Origin: Penicillus capitatus
Taxonomy: Eukaryota > Chlorophyta
Length of the DNA: 64,000 nucleotides
Assembly (NCBI GenBank): GCA_965649825.1
Contig: OZ287709.1
Location: 372,001-436,000 of the forward strand
Reading direction: 5' to 3'
Shown here: piece by piece, positions 22,920-34,280 of the stretch
Numbering within the stretch: the stretch's first letter is position 1
How the letters are laid out: every line of letters starts with the position of its first letter
Notes under the pieces: model-generated
The model's input: only the letters and a program-made list of their open reading frames with translations
The model's database searches: none
What the model was told of the DNA's origin: nothing
Made by a program: the position numbers and the translations under genes

Positions 22920-24050
22920 ATGAGCGGTCTGTACTCCGTCGACATGGATCCGGCCACAGCTCGACAGGCCAATCAGTACCTGGGTACCGTTTTAATACTG
23001 GATGTCCCATCAGGAGTGCACATCGGAATGGATCACCAAGTCTTCGCTGTCGGGACAAAGTTCTGCGGCATCAAAATGATTCCACCTGGATGGCACTTCA
23101 TCTCCATCAATGCCGTCCGTCCCGACACTGCATCTGCCCCTGTCTCATTCTTTTACGATTTCGGCCAATCCGAGATTCTCATACGGCAGTGGGATCCGTC
23201 AATGGAGCAACTGCAGACGGTGTCGGACTCGGATCAAGAGGAGCGCCTTCGTCAAGGTGTCCAAAACTTAGATTTCGATGATGGGCTGGCGCCTTATGAT
23301 ATCTCGCAGTGGAAACAGTGGAAGAAATTGAGTGGCTGGATCGATGGATCAGCCGTGGAGCGTCTGATGGATGGGGCAGACGTGCTTTCCATTGCAGAGG
23401 AGGCACGAGGCATCGAAGGACTCTCACCGAACATCCCTTCCGAAGCTGCACTCATCGCACAATTACAAACAAGCCCTGACGCGACGTCCCGTCCTCAGCG
23501 ACTGAAATGGACGCCCTTTCCTTTGCTAATTAAGAGATCTGGCTGCTCTCCTGCAGAGCTGAGTGCCATGAATCTGGACAAGTCTATGGAGTTGGATCGA
23601 ATTCTGGAGAACTCTTATGCCCTGCGATGGACGTCTATTTTGGCTGAGCTTCAGTTCTCTTTCATCGCGTTTCTGTTGGGACAGTCTCTCCAAGGACTCG
23701 AGCAATGGAAGAAGATGTTGCATCTACTGCTAGGATGCTTTGACGGTGTCTTTTCTCACAAAGAGCTCTTCCGGGAGCTGCTAAGGGTTTTGAGACATCA
23801 GTTGGAATTGCTCCTACTTACGCAATACGATTCGCCGATTTCGGCAGAAATGGCCGAGCTCCTGTCTGAAAGCTTCCTCAAAACGGACATCGTGGAATTT
23901 CTCAAGAACGGTATCTCAGAAGAGCGAGTGATCGATCCGCCACTGTATCAAGAGGGCCAGAAACTCGCTGCTTTGCTCCGAGAGAAGCTCAATTGGGATG
24001 TCTACGAGGAAGACAACGATGATGAATATGCCCCCGTCATCGTCACTTAA
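22920..24050 (+). CDS. AAR2: AAR2 U5 snRNP assembly factor homologue, intronless
   Basis: A single 376-codon exon. The N-terminal beta-sandwich of AAR2 is recognised by GTVLILDVPSGVHIGMD, FCGIKMIPPGWHFISI and SFFYDFGQSEILIRQWD. The C-terminal helical domain has SWLSIL-like helices (DKSMELDRILENSYALRWTS, ILAELQFSFIAFLLGQSLQG, WKKMLHLLLGCFDGVF, LFRELLRVLRHQLELL) and an acidic tail. AAR2 binds the Prp8 RNase H domain and keeps Brr2 off immature U5 snRNP before the final Brr2-containing particle forms. That is a fitting gene in a genome with dense introns, though it has none itself. Start codon lies 7 bp after the KTI12 stop, so its promoter must overlap the KTI12 3' coding end. Confidence 0.85.
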   Translation: MSGLYSVDMDPATARQANQYLGTVLILDVPSGVHIGMDHQVFAVGTKFCGIKMIPPGWHFISINAVRPDTASAPVSFFYDFGQSEILIRQWDPSMEQLQTVSDSDQEERLRQGVQNLDFDDGLAPYDISQWKQWKKLSGWIDGSAVERLMDGADVLSIAEEARGIEGLSPNIPSEAALIAQLQTSPDATSRPQRLKWTPFPLLIKRSGCSPAELSAMNLDKSMELDRILENSYALRWTSILAELQFSFIAFLLGQSLQGLEQWKKMLHLLLGCFDGVFSHKELFRELLRVLRHQLELLLLTQYDSPISAEMAELLSESFLKTDIVEFLKNGISEERVIDPPLYQEGQKLAALLREKLNWDVYEEDNDDEYAPVIVT

Positions 24051-24135
24051 ATACTCCCGACCAGAAAGCCTTTCTGCCGTTCAGCAGACACGAAAAAAGA
24101 TGTGACGTTTGCACGACGTGTGTGATAAGGTTTGG

Positions 24136-26616
24136 TTAAGCGGTGTCCAGAGACTGATGCTGCTGGCAGAGCAGCGCATTCATTGCGTGCAGTTCAGCTG
24201 TTTTCTCAGACAGTTTCTGTTGTAAGCCCTCTAGAAACGCATCCTTCACTTGCAAAGCTTCTTTGACCTGTTCTTCCAAACAAGTGAGCTCTTCTTGATG
24301 CTTTGTCCTCATGTCGTGCATCTCCTGAAGATCGCACTCCGGGTGATACCGTCATCCACTGCGCTGCGGATGGATGCGATCACCTTTTGCCGTAGCTCGA
24401 GGCTCTGCGCCAGAACCCTTTTCTCCTCCTCTATCGATCGAATCTTCTCTCGATGTGTCGCTTCGCACGAATCGAGATCTGCTTTTCTCTCCTCTTCTTC
24501 ATTCCGGAGTCTGATTTTGCACTCTTCAATCTGATGAGAGCGACCGAAACGTGACAGGTCCACTTCGAGGGCGACTGTACCTGTCGTTGCAAAGACGCGT
24601 GTAATTTCTGATGCTCTTGAATGGCGGCGTCCTTCTTGGAAAGCGCATCTTCCATCCTGCAGGCGCACTCTTTAGTGCAGAAAGCTAGCTGAGGTCGCAT
24701 GCATTGAAGCCTGTTCTTCGATCTGTTCGTGAAGCAGCGAGATCTCTGCCGCCTGTTCGTAAAGCATCGCGTCTTTCTGTTGAACCTGTTCCATCAGCTT
24801 TTCCTTGTCGTGCTGTAACTGAACGATTCTCCTTCGCAGATTGGATTCGAGTTCGTCCTTCTCCTCCTCGAAACGTTGCACGACGACGCGAATCTCTTCA
24901 TCTCTCTCACTCTCCAACTGATTTTGGACTTTCGCCATCTCGTGCGTCATCTCTTGCCGAAGCTCTTGACGGACAGATTCCTTCCATTCCGTGCGTTCAA
25001 CGCCACACTGCTGACGCATCTCTTCGAGCGCGCGTTGCTGCGATAACTGCAGCTCTTCTTTCTCTCTAGTAAGGTTCGTCGAAGGAAGAGACAAAGAAAA
25101 CAACCCGACGTACTGCGTGTGTTCTTGTCTGAGTTTCTGCTGGGTGCGTTCGTGAGACGCCTGTTCGCTGAGATAGGAATTCTCCCAATGGATCCTTGCC
25201 TCTTCCAGCTCCCTTGCTAGACGATTTTTGTCTTCCATCCACTGATTCCGCAGACTGTCCTTTTCTGCTTCCATCTGAATCGTCCATTTCTCCTTGGCGC
25301 TCGCAAGCTGCGCATGACTTCGCAGTCGTTCCTTTTCCAAACAGTCCTCGCGTTCCTATCCTCTTTATCAAGGCAATCGTCCAGAGGGCAACGCAGACGA
25401 ACTTGGACGAGGCGTTGGCGTTGATGCATGGTATGGTGTTCGTTCTCGGCCAAGAGCTTCTCCTGAGCGGCGATCTTGTCACGCAGCCGTCGGACTTCGC
25501 TCTTATGGTTCTCCGACATCTCAACGAACTTCGGCTCGAGTGCCTGAAAACGCAGACGTTCTCTGCTGAAAAGCATCGTCCCTCGACTTTCGCAGTGGTC
25601 TGGAGTATCTCTTCGCGCTGTTCCTGCATCCACTTCTCTCTCTTGGCGTTCTCTTGCTGTGTCCATTCGCTCTTCTGTTTGCGGATCTCTTTGGCCAGGC
25701 GTTCCTTAAGAGCATCGAGCTGTGCCGTGTGTGCACTCTGCGCATCCTACTCACTCGACCTCGGATCGATCAATGTCGCTGTCGGGGCCTTACTTTGAGA
25801 TCCAGAGTCAATTGCTCGCACTGCTTCACCCATTTATCCTTGTCTTGCAGAAGAGAATCGATGAACTTCAGTCTCTTCTCGAGATCGAGATCGTGAGTGC
25901 GTTGCTGCTGTTCCCCTCGAACCCGCTCCTGCTGCGCGGCATTTTGCATCTCCATCTGATGGAGGCAACGTTGATGCTCCATCTCCTGAGAGACACCGTG
26001 ATCGTTCCTCATCGAAGAAAAGAGGGCGACCTGCTGAAGTCGCTCGAGCTCAGCGTCTCTCTCGCGAACTTTTGTGCGCAGCTCCTCAATTCTCTGTCGA
26101 AACTTCTCCACAACGCATTCTGCTTGTTTTGTTGTTGGTCCTGCGAGGAAGAGCAACGCTCGTGTCGATTGATCGCCTGACAGGCACGACCGGCAAGAAT
26201 CGATGGTCGTCGCGGAAAAACATCGCATGTCTGCGCGGCCGTCAACGTCTTGGCGTTCTTTAGAAGGCAACGAATCCCCAAACGTGTTAGCTGTCCGTGC
26301 CAACCTGTATCTCAGCGTTCTTCAGCATCTGTAGGATGCTCTTGACGGTCTGCTGTCGAGCAGACATCGCTTCTGCCGCCTTTTCATTTCTGGAAAGCGT
26401 GACGACGTCTTCTTTTCGTTTCCACGTCGCGACAACGACGTCCTCCGAGACCACGTCCCCGGACGCTTCAACTTCTGTCGTCGCATCCACGTCAATGGCA
26501 TCACCCGGACACGCGTTTATCCGTCCGGCAGCTCGTTTTTCTCGCCATCGACGGTAAGAGCGTTGAATACAGGTCGCCGCTATCGTCTTCCTTTCGCCGT
26601 TCTGCATCGCCGACAT
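24136..26616 (-). CDS. Long coiled-coil protein with N-terminal IQ motif
   Basis: Starts at 26616 (MSAMQNGERKTIAATCIQRS), with an IQ calmodulin-binding motif ATCIQRSYRRWREKRAAGR at about residues 14-32. An acidic, Val/Asp/Thr-rich linker follows (about 40-75). Almost everything else is Glu/Gln/Arg/Lys heptad coiled coil, spread over several exons down to 24136 (for example KFRQRIEELRTKVRERDAEL, MTHEMAKVQNQLESERDEEI, EEQVKEALQVKDAFLEGLQQ). Total protein is roughly 730-780 residues. Such IQ plus coiled-coil proteins are often centrosomal, basal-body, flagellar or cytoskeletal, but no diagnostic domain is present and the role is unknown. Divergent from the membrane protein gene, with 123 bp between the start codons. 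Intron limits are approximate; shifts between frames at about 24.35, 24.69, 25.1, 25.35 and 25.77 kb mark most of them. Confidence 0.7.
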
Positions 26617-26739
26617 CTTCGTGACCACAGCAACACGTCAAACGTCGTCCACTCTCTTTTCTGTCACAGGATCGCTGTCTTCAGATTGACGCACGACATT
26701 GAACGCATCATCATCATTCGACGCATCTCCCACAACAAT

Positions 26740-27612
26740 ATGGATCGGTCAGGACTGCTCTCCGCTTGGTGGATGCCGAAGGAAGAGGAAGAGTCCTGGG
26801 AGGCAATGCGCGTCGCCGCGCCGCACAAAATTATGTTCCTGACAGGCGTCTTCGTCATTCTGAACTCTCTCGCCCATTCTCTCGTTCGTATTATCCTCAG
26901 ACGACGTCTCTTTGCGCCCACGGGTCAAGTCTGGCTATCACATCGACTTGTCGAGCTCTTCCATGCCGCTTTCAGTTTTGCTTACAGCTTCCGACTCTTC
27001 GCGAACTGGGCCGAAGGAAACAACACTTTCTTGCCAGACAGAGTCTTTGCCTCGAATCCGCATCAGGAGCTTCTGGGGAATGCACATTCTGCCTATGCAC
27101 TCTACAGCATTGGCAATTCCTTGTTCAATTTTAAAGGGTTCAAGAGAGAACGGGTGTGGTTGAATGTGGCGAGAGGCGGCATTACGCTCGGACTGAACTA
27201 TCTGAATCTCCTGTTTCCTTGCATCATGGGTGCCAGGCTCCGAGTCTACTTCGACATGCTGGAGATCGCCATCATCGTGGTTGTTGTGGCAGAACTGGCG
27301 CCATTCATTTACGCGTCCATCGTGACGCAGATGTTGCTATCCATGACGTCACTCATTCTATGTCTGCTGCGTTTCTGGATCACCATGTTTCTGCTTTTCT
27401 GGGCTTTTCAGTGGATATCGTCTGAAAACGTCTGGTACGGCGTTCCAAGCGACGTTCCAGTTTCGGGACTAGAGAATGCATACCTGACGGGAATGGGCAT
27501 CGGAACCATCGTGCTTTCCTACTTGACCTTTGTCGACTTCCGCCTAGTGACGCAGCACAACAAAGAGTGGACCGAAAGCATTCGTATGAGAATGAGAGAG
27601 GGAGGAGAATAG
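26740..27612 (+). CDS. Unrecognised multi-pass membrane protein, intronless
   Basis: The ATG at 26740 gives MDRSGLLSAWWMPKEEEESW and a single frame of about 290 codons. Hydrophobic segments include IMFLTGVFVILNSLAHSLVR, ELFHAAFSFAYSFRLFANWA, YLNLLFPCIMGARL, MLEIAIIVVVVAELAPFIYA, MLLSMTSLILCLLRFWITMF (running on into LLFWAFQWI) and YLTGMGIGTIVLSYLTFVDF, giving about six or seven membrane spans. The C-terminus is short, basic and cytosolic-looking (TESIRMRMREGGE). No transporter, channel or enzyme motif was recognised. Lack of introns is unusual here; it shares this with the unknown membrane protein at 10.2-11.2 kb and with AAR2. Confidence 0.65.
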   Translation: MDRSGLLSAWWMPKEEEESWEAMRVAAPHKIMFLTGVFVILNSLAHSLVRIILRRRLFAPTGQVWLSHRLVELFHAAFSFAYSFRLFANWAEGNNTFLPDRVFASNPHQELLGNAHSAYALYSIGNSLFNFKGFKRERVWLNVARGGITLGLNYLNLLFPCIMGARLRVYFDMLEIAIIVVVVAELAPFIYASIVTQMLLSMTSLILCLLRFWITMFLLFWAFQWISSENVWYGVPSDVPVSGLENAYLTGMGIGTIVLSYLTFVDFRLVTQHNKEWTESIRMRMREGGE

Positions 27613-28079
27613 CCGATGACAACACACTAACCTGTCAGCCGAATTGGCGATGCGTATGTCAACAATCCAGAAGGATTCCAGGAATAGCAAAAAAGCATGG
27701 ACGCGGATTCGTAGATATGGGAATCGAATGAGAGGTTCCGCATGGAAGAGGGATGGACCAGATCTCGTGCTTTTGTTATCGATGGATGGCGGAGAAACGC
27801 TCTCACTTGCTACCTGCTGTTCTATAAAATTGCCTGCGTCATTAACATCCAGATCAACGTCTCTGAGTGGATCCAATCGCCACTGATTAGTCGACTCGTG
27901 CGAAAGCGTCATTTTCTTGATGAACACAGCCGCGAGAGTGTCGCAGCTTGGTTTCGCCAATAAAGCATGCTGGAAGAATCGGCTGATCTCCTGCGCGACT
28001 CCGAATGCCTTGAGGGGCAGAAACAGAAGCGGCGGATGTCTGGCGATGGCAACTGCGGCGTATGTTTTCAAGCATACGG
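27613..28079. other. Intergenic between membrane protein and aldehyde dehydrogenase
   Basis: About 470 bp. A minus-strand frame of about 195 codons runs through it but extends into neighbouring exons and shows no family signal, so it is not called as a gene. Confidence 0.35.
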
Positions 28080-30156
28080 TTTTGATGGACTGAGTCTTGG
28101 CTTCTAGTCCGACGATTCCGTATGGAACACCAGACATCCCTCACATACTGCGGAATGTCAAACCGAAGGTGCACGTTCAAAAGATCTTCCTATGCTCATG
28201 GGATCTTGGACGGCAGCTGGTGATTGACGGCCAATTGGAGGACGCTGCCACCGGGAAGACGTTTACCGTCGTCGATCCTCGAACGGAACAGTCCTTCACC
28301 GAAGTCGCCGAGGGAGACGCCGAAGATATCGACCGTGCAGTAAAGGCCGCACGCAGAGCCTTCGATGAAGGACCATGGCCTCGACTCTCTGGACGGGTAA
28401 AGCGCCGGACGCGTCTTTTCAGCTGGTGTTCACTGATGCATCCCACCCACTCTTTAGGAGAGAGGCCGCATGCTACGGAAATTTGCAGACGTTCTCGACC
28501 AACATGTTGATGAACTCGCATTCTTAGCGACACTGGTAAGGTGCCTCATCCTGTCCTGTGCCTTTTTGCTCTTCTCTGCCCCGAACAGGAAACCGGCAAG
28601 ACTCTAAGATCGACGTATGTAAGCGAAATTCCGTCCGGCATCGAATACATTCGCTACTGTGCAAAGTACACCAATCACTCCAGTCCACGTGCTTCGATAT
28701 TTAACACAGAGACATGTGTGTAGTTGGGCAGACAAGGTCCACGGTGAAACCATTCCAGTAGATGGCAGTTTCTTCGCCTATACGTTACACGAGCCCATCG
28801 GAGTCGTTGGCCACGTTTGAACCCATCCATGTCATGTTCCTAACGATGGGGCTTCGTTTGTTTCAGATTAGTCCCTGGAATTCGCCATTTCTTTTTCCAT
28901 GCCGTTCTCTCATGGCAATGGCCGCCGGCAACACACTCGTGCTCAAGCCTGCCGAGCAGACGCCGTTGGTCGCGATCCGACTGGCAGAGTTCGCACTGGA
29001 GGCCGGTATTCCGGATGGCGTCTTTAACGTCGTAACTGGAGATGGCGTCGCTGGAGCGGCACTCGTGTCACACATGGATGTTGATAAGATACACTTCACT
29101 GGGAGCACCGAAGTCGGACAAGAGATCCTCCGCAATGCGAGTGGCAATCTGAAGCGCGTCTCCCTGGAACTCGGAGGAAAATCGCCTCTTATCGTTTTCC
29201 CAGACACAGACTTGGAAGCGGTCTCTCCTCTCACCCCTTTTTATGTCCGTCAGCGTCTTCATAGGCAGTAAACTTGGCACACAGAGCGGCATTTGCGAAC
29301 CATGGTCAGGTATGTGTTGCTGGCAGTCGATTGTTTGTTCATGCCGAGATCTATGATGCGTTTGTGGAACGAGCCCACGATCTGGTGCAAACCAAGTACA
29401 GAATGCCCTTTCTCCGATCCATCTCACAGGAATGACGACAGAGTGGTGGGAGATCCCTTTACCCCTGTCGATCAAGGGCCGCAAATCGACGATCGACAGT
29501 TTGCCAAGATCCTTGACTGCATCGACAGCGGAATAAACCAAGGTAGTAGTACACCTGCTGATCGTTTCCCGTACGAATGCCGTTGTCTCCAGGGGCAGAA
29601 CTGATTTGTGGAGGAAAACGTGTTGGATCAGAAGGTTACTACATCGAGCAGACGATCTTCGCCAATGTCAAAGATGAGATGAGAATCGCCCGCGAAGAAA
29701 TCTTCGGCCCTGTTCAATCCATCTTCAGATTCGAAGATGAGGATGAGGTATGCGAAGGAGCCCTCACTGGAGATGCGTGCGTAACATCCGCGTTTCAGGT
29801 CATCCGTAGAGCCAACGATACGACATATGGATTGGCAGCCAGCGTTCTGTCCAACAATGTCGATACCATCAACAAGTTCTCTCGTTCGATCCGAGCAGGT
29901 GCGCGAACGGTATCGTGGCACAGATGATGTCGAGGTGCTGTAGGTATGTTCTGGGCGAATTGCTATTTTGGCTTTGACAACGCGACACCGCTTGGCGGTT
30001 ACAAAATGAGTGGAATAGGACGCGAGAACGCGGAGCATGGTCTTCGAGAGCTCACAGAGGTCATAAGCTATGGTTTGTCATCTCCCGCCGAATCTTTGTC
30101 GAAAACTGTAGGTCAAAACCGTCATGATGCCGCTGGAGAATTCCCCGTGGCTATAG
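28080..30156 (+). CDS. NAD(P)+-dependent aldehyde dehydrogenase
   Basis: Multi-exon ALDH superfamily gene. Visible landmarks in order: [100 protein letters not shown] with [12 protein letters not shown] (cofactor loop), [30 protein letters not shown] (active-site Glu in LELGGK), FANHGQVCC (catalytic Cys), [48 protein letters not shown] and a C-terminal [18 protein letters not shown] 50-nt intron, GTCATA..CTGTAG (about 30060-30109), joins LTE to VKTV and fixes the stop at 30156. About ten introns in all. Oxidises aldehydes to acids; closest in pattern to the ALDH1/2 group. The first codons (around 28080-28100) lack a clear ATG, so a tiny 5' exon may exist. Confidence 0.9.
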
Positions 30157-30477
30157 AGCATCGATCCTTACACTTTATGCCACTCAATGACACTATCCGT
30201 TATTCGCATTCTCTATGCATCTTCTTGACCTGCTTTGTTTGTTTTTTTTTTTCAACTCTGAATTCCCGCTGCTATTGGACGACGACAGACATTCAGCGTT
30301 TCGAGGTGTGCTTGGTGTTTTGAGTATCTTCCTTCCTCGACAGCGCAATTTTTGAATGGCAAAAGCGATGCCGGATGTCATGTAGGGACGGAGAAGATCT
30401 TTGGACCAACGCTTGAATTCTTCATGATTGCATCGAGCGGCAGAACGTCATTTGTCGTTTTCTGTTGTGTCGATAAC
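30157..30477. other. Intergenic, includes a T-rich run
   Basis: About 320 bp with no gene. An uninterrupted T tract lies at about 30241-30252. Confidence 0.4.
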
Positions 30478-32824
30478 ATGGACCCAAAGCGTTTTGTTGT
30501 CTCTCTATTCTTCTTACTCTTGTCTGTCATGCCGACAACAGCGCTCAACAAGTTATTGGTAAAGGAAGGGACATTCGCACCACACAGCGAAGAAACGGAC
30601 GCGATCCTCGCGAAGGACAACGCGCATGTTTCTTCGCCTCAGACGGTGAGAGGAATTGTTTGGGCGTCTATGCGTACGCACGTCTTCGTCGACATTTGAC
30701 TGGATACGTGACCAGCGACCGATGGACTCTTCAAATCTCGAACCCCGTTCTGCTCCGTTTGCATTCTCCTGTTTTCGACACCAAACTGGCGGCTAGACAA
30801 AACAGACTTGAGAATACGGTGTTTATGCAGTGGTTCCGACATCTTGGCATCTCGCAGCGTTTGCTGAGAGCAACTTCGTTCTGCCAATGGAGCAGTGCCG
30901 ACGCAATCTGTGTGGTATCCAATGCGGCGAAGCTAGAGGTATTGGCTGAAGTCGACGATGATCCTCTCGCTCACCATCTCTATCGTCGTCTGGTGCGTGA
31001 TCGATTCCCTGACGACATCGATCAGAACTGTCCGACAGTTTTGCGCCAGTTTGGGTCCCTCTCGAGCAACGTGCGAAGCGAAATCATGCCACTGGTGCAC
31101 CATTAAAGCATACCATTGAACGCCTGAGTCATGCTTCCCGCGTGCATAGGTCGGGATTCGCATGCACGTTTGCTGTAGAGGATACCCAACTCCTCTTCAG
31201 TGACCCTTGTGTCAAGCCAGCCCTGCCCTTCATCCAACCTGAAGTCCTCCGCTCGAAATGCGCCAACATCGACAGCGTTGTGGACTGCGATGACGACCAA
31301 GACTGCTATTGGTTAGTCGGCTGTCCAGAGCATCGTTGGTTGCTGAAATTGCCACAGGGGTGGAGAAGTGGAAGGCTGTCTATACGATCAATGGATGTAT
31401 CACTTCGGCATCGAAACGGAGGACGGATATCCGGTTGGCTATAAAGAGGTTGGTGCCGTTTCTGGTCACTTCCTTTCCATGACGGTCTGCCCTGAAGCTG
31501 TCTGCGATGCGAGAGGATCAGGTGATCGACTTCTTGCGCGAAACCAACGCAAAGGACAATGCAAGAGAAACACAAAACGGCATTCTGAAGACCAAGTTGC
31601 CCAAATTCGATTGTCCAGACGGCTATGAAGCACTCGTGAGATCTCACAAAACGTATCGACGGCTTTGATGGAGCAATAGGTCTGTGCCTACGTCGAAGCA
31701 ATGTCAGAAAGATTGCGCTTTTGGTATTACTGCAGCACGACGTATGGAGGAAGCAGTGCCTGTATGAATGATTTCTACTGCACCGTCGAAACGGTATCCC
31801 GAGATTCGCAGTACTGTGTCGATTCCAGGGAACAACACCGTCAGGCAGCACACAAGGCAGAAGAGGCATGACATTTACCGTACTTGTTTTATGTCTACTG
31901 CCAAAGAGACCTTCTATTAGGTTTTCACAAAGGCCATACCTGACCGCGATGCACAACGGCTGGCAGTGGAGACATCGACGTGTCAGGCTGCGGCGGATCC
32001 TTACGAATGCACAGGTGCCCAATCACACATACTTGGCCTTAGACATCTGTTTGGATCATACACAGAGCATAAACATTGCCGCTGGTCGTCAGAATTGGAC
32101 AGGTGTCTGTTGAGTGAAGCGTGGAAACGCGACAACATCAATCTCCTCATTGGATCGTCGAGGGAACGCGTTTGCCGCTTTATCGTACTGGATACGAAAT
32201 CTGGATGCGCTGGACATCGTGAAGAGGGGGACTGCTTTCGCGACAAGGAGTGTTCGTGGTCAGAAGACGATCGTACGTCGTCGCTCTGGATCCCTTCGCT
32301 CAGTAAGGCTGGATTGGTGTCCTGTAGACTATTGCTATGTCGGATCAAATGTCGAAGTCGAATTCGTCTTAACAAATTCCGAAGCCGAAACAAGATACAA
32401 AAATCTCGAACGCAGCTGCCGGGCGAGGGAGACACCACCTGAATGCGATTCTGCATATAACGAGACGATGTATCTGGAAGGTAATAAATCTCAGAAGTGC
32501 ACGATGGCTGATCGAATGCTTCTTTGTGTAGCGGCAGGGGAGACCACGCATCCTGTACATTATACCGAACGCGAATCGCCGCCGGTTAAAATCGAGTCGC
32601 CAAAGAAAGCGCAGAAGGAGGAAGGCACAGAGCAGAGAGGCAGCGACTCCGGGGATGATACAGAACAGACGACAGTGATCTCCTTCACCGTAGCTGGCGT
32701 CACTTTTCTGATCATTGTCGCCTGCGTCGGTTACGCTCTCGAACGCGACTCGGAAAAGAAAGCCGGCATGAAAGAGAAGATTCGAAAAAGACTGGCTCGA
32801 TCTTCAAGAGCCTTCTCCTTTTAA
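30478..32824 (+). CDS. Cys-rich type I membrane protein, family unknown
   Basis: MDPKRFVVSLFFLLLSVMPT followed by TALNK is a strong signal peptide. The ectodomain is spread over several exons and shows repeated spaced cysteine clusters: VVDCDDDQDCYWLVGC, CSTTYGGSSACMNDFYC, SGCAGHREEGDCFRDKECSW and EMTYLEGNKSQKC-like segments, suggesting tandem disulphide modules of about 80-100 residues. Near the C-terminus a Glu/Lys/Ser/Thr-rich stalk leads into one TM helix (VISFTVAGVTFLIIVACVGY) and a short, very basic tail (KKAGMKEKIRKRLARSSRAF) ending at 32824. The layout suggests a surface receptor or adhesin. No EGF, LRR or lectin motif was recognised. Signal, TM and tail are clear; middle exon limits are not. 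Confidence 0.6.
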
Positions 32825-33183
32825 CCTGCCTGAATCTGTGCAGAGCGTATGGACAGATGGTTATGCGCCTTTGGAAAGGCGAAGCTGCAAAAGGCATCGC
32901 GTTTTGATCGGTCTCTGAATGCGGACGCCAAAGAGCAATGTCCAAAATCTGTGATGCTCTTTTCTTGGCGACATCCGACGCATGGTCTGCCCGCCTGTCG
33001 ACTTTCCCCTGGTGGTGGCGCTCCATCTGCCATAACCTGTCTCTGATGTGACACAAATGATCTTTGAGCTTCCGCTCTTACGTACTGTCGTCGCTTTCTT
33101 CACATCCCGTCCCCTTTTCTATTCGCTTAGCACAGTTCACATCAGGTTGCTTTTAGCCGAAGAATTTGTAAACAACAGCACCT

Positions 33184-34057
33184 ATGTCTTTCCATCCAGC
33201 ATTCTCCCCGGTCCACCTCCTTCTTTATCGAAACGCATTTTCTCATACGACGTTACGTCGCAGTCGAGCATGAGGTTGCTTATGATGCCGATGAATTCAC
33301 CATGTGTCGGAAGCACACTCTGGTACGCGAAACGTCTCGAGCGTAACGACGCCCGTCGGCCTGTTCTGTGTAGTAATCTGACGGGAACGATGTATCCCAT
33401 GTACTCCACCTTCAAAGCGCTGGAAGCGAGAACGGAAGCAGATAACAAAACCGATAAGAAGAAGAACACTCCTAACAAAAAACCAAAGGATGATGATCTG
33501 AACAAATGGGCATGCTATTGGGCAGTCTTCAGCTGTTTTCGGTGTATTGAGAATTTTTCAGATCCTCTGCTCTTTTGGTAAGCATCCCGTTGTGATGTGA
33601 CAGATGCGTCGATGAGATAGATCTGTTTGATCATGAAGGTTGCCTTACTACTATCCAGCCAAGTTCTGTGTATTGCTGTGGCTATGGCTACCCCAATTCA
33701 ATGTCTGTGCATCTCAGCAGAAGCATCTCGTGAGTGATGGTGTTGTGCATTAGGGAGCCAGTCATGTCTACCAGCAATACCTGAAGCCTCTGTTGCTAAA
33801 ATACCAGCCAAAGATCGAAACAGTCCTGGCACAGCTGAAAAAACATGTGCGTCCTCTTACGCATCACACACTGTGAAATGACGTGGACTGTGAAGGAATG
33901 GATTGTGGAAGCACAGATGCCGTATCTCAAGATGCTCTTCACATCCTTGCAGCTGGCCCAACATAATGCGATCGAGTGGTTGAGATGGTTCTTCAGCGAA
34001 AAAGACGAGACGATTGGAGATGACAGTGACCCAGCCACGCGGTTATCCCATCCATAA
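33184..34057 (+). CDS. HVA22/REEP/TB2-DP1 ER-shaping protein
   Basis: The diagnostic block NLTGTMYPMYSTFKALEAR is followed by an unusually long Lys/Asp-rich insert (DNKTDKKKNTPNKKPKDDD), then the family core LNKWACYWAVFSCFRCIENF, a ~60-nt intron (donor about 33580) carrying GTGATGTGACAG, LPYYYPAKFCVLLWLWLPQF, and GASHVYQQYLKPLLLKYQPK. The C-terminal exon EWIVEAQMPYLKMLFTSLQL ends RLSHP. These proteins form wedge-like hairpins in the ER membrane and shape tubules and vesicle traffic. The N-terminal exons before about 33360 are not certain; the ATG at 33184 is the best in-context candidate but the intervening frame needs a splice. The insert between the first hairpin and the WxxYW core is longer than in plant HVA22. 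Confidence 0.8.
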
Positions 34058-34280
34058 GGAATGGAACTGTCGAGTATCTGTCGAGAGATGAAATCTTTAT
34101 CAAGTGTGACCAGACATGAAGGAACTGCGTCGAAAAGCATGAATCGAATCTCTTCTAATTTGGCTGTTTATTTTACAGACGCATCCATGTGCGCGCACTC
34201 TTTATGTTACTGAATGTCCCCTCATTCGTTAACAGCGTCATCGACAGACAGGAATCCATCGTAGGTTATGGGTTATGGTA

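Noticed and set aside
24704-25798. Long plus-strand frames opposite the coiled-coil gene
   Set aside because: Glu/Gln/Lys-rich coding DNA leaves the reverse strand open; no independent signal.
27544-28137. Minus-strand open frame of 197 codons between the membrane protein and aldehyde dehydrogenase
   Set aside because: It overlaps coding sequence on the other strand at both ends, has no family signal, and its composition looks random.
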